A DNA stretch of 64,000 bases from Croceibacterium_B sp963783195. Its GTDB lineage: Bacteria > Pseudomonadota > Alphaproteobacteria > Sphingomonadales > Sphingomonadaceae. Both the position numbers and the translations under genes were made by a program. Shown one piece after another: positions 63,723-64,000 of the stretch. The notes beneath the pieces are model-generated. The model was not told where the DNA came from. It was given only the letters and a program-made list of their open reading frames with translations, and made no database searches. Numbering within the stretch: position 1 is the stretch's first letter; each line of letters begins with the position of its first letter. Location: contig CAWAMV010000004.1 of the NCBI GenBank assembly GCA_963783195.1, forward strand, positions 186,001 through 250,000, read 5' to 3'.

Positions 63723-64000
63723 ATGTCAGAACAGCGCGACTACCGTTCCACGGTCTTCCTGCCGAAGACCGATTTCCCCATGAAGGCCGGCCTCCCCCAG
63801 AAGGAGCCGGGCATTCTCGCGCGCTGGCAGTCCGAGGGGATTTACGAACGCGTCCGCGAAAGCCGCAAGGGCCGCGAGAAGTTCATCCTCCACGACGGTC
63901 CGCCCTACGCCAACGGCGACATGCACATCGGCCACGCGCTCAACCACGTCCTGAAAGACATGGTCGTGCGCACGCAGACCCTGCTCGGCAAGGACGCGCC
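63723..64000 (+). CDS. ileS: Isoleucyl-tRNA synthetase, 5' part
   Basis: The first 92 codons are visible; the gene runs off the window. The product charges tRNA-Ile. The start reads MSEQRDYRSTVFLPKTDFPM, and the class I signature HIGH is at residues 68-71 (GDMHIGHALNHVLKDMV) with LHDGPPYANGD just before. Its context behind ribF is a common bacterial arrangement (ribF-ileS). Confidence 0.95.
   Translation, partial: MSEQRDYRSTVFLPKTDFPMKAGLPQKEPGILARWQSEGIYERVRESRKGREKFILHDGPPYANGDMHIGHALNHVLKDMVVRTQTLLGKDA

Overview
The window is high-GC DNA that reads like a chromosomal segment from an alphaproteobacterium of the order Sphingomonadales, most likely Erythrobacteraceae. The pointers are a tonB-exbB-exbD-exbD cluster, a MipZ-type division ATPase, a split glycine decarboxylase (gcvPA/gcvPB) behind a tandem glycine riboswitch, two carotenoid/lignostilbene oxygenases, and a GGAAC-N17-CGTT promoter of the general-stress sigma factor EcfG. 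The taxonomic call is an inference from gene content, not a database match.

Layout. 1-6 kb: the amino end of an AT-richer P-loop gene resembling the anti-phage dCTP deaminases, then class I ribonucleotide reductase beta (nrdB, reading frame broken several times), small hypothetical genes, and nrdA. 6-14 kb: a lipoprotein gene, nadB, an orphan ABC-2 ATPase, a zinc-finger protein, DUF924, two tandem paralogous small membrane proteins and hom. 15-17.6 kb: the TonB energy-transduction operon. 17.7-25.4 kb: an Lhr-like helicase, a stress-type BON protein (frameshifted), a cytoplasmic carotenoid oxygenase, a phosphohexomutase, a J-domain protein and mipZ. 25.5-33.2 kb: panC followed by a propionate/methylmalonyl-CoA operon (epimerase, mutase, DUF1330, biotin carboxylase subunit) and etfBA. 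33.7-38.7 kb: gcvT-gcvH-gcvPA-gcvPB with its glycine riboswitch. 38.8-42.4 kb: a Tat-exported carotenoid oxygenase transcribed into a PQQ/haem c alcohol dehydrogenase. 42.5-47 kb: tRNA-Gly, an OmpA-type lipoprotein, a cation/proton antiporter and an SDR plus SnoaL-like pair. 47-50 kb: apt and the cytochrome bc1 operon petABC. 50-59.5 kb: pgeF, pepN, an epimerase, an EamA exporter, a threonine aldolase, a GNAT protein, a stress-regulated PRC-barrel protein and two bacterial PH proteins. 59.5-64 kb: tRNA-Thr, gpmA, purE, purK, folA, ribF and the start of ileS.

Two cross-cutting observations stand out. First, a GC-rich palindromic repeat family occurs three times between 30.5 and 36.8 kb. Two copies lie in frame inside essential-type metabolic genes (pccA, gcvPB) and one lies between gcvPA and gcvH. 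Second, single-base indels, mostly in C/G runs, break several otherwise normal genes (nrdB, the gene at 1872, the lipoprotein at 6391, the BON gene at 20436, and perhaps the panC end). They look more like sequencing error than decay, but this cannot be settled from the sequence alone. The best candidate for an exotic system is the truncated dCTP-deaminase-like gene directly behind nrdB. The Tat-exported oxygenase and quinohaemoprotein pair is the best candidate for an uncharacterised pathway.
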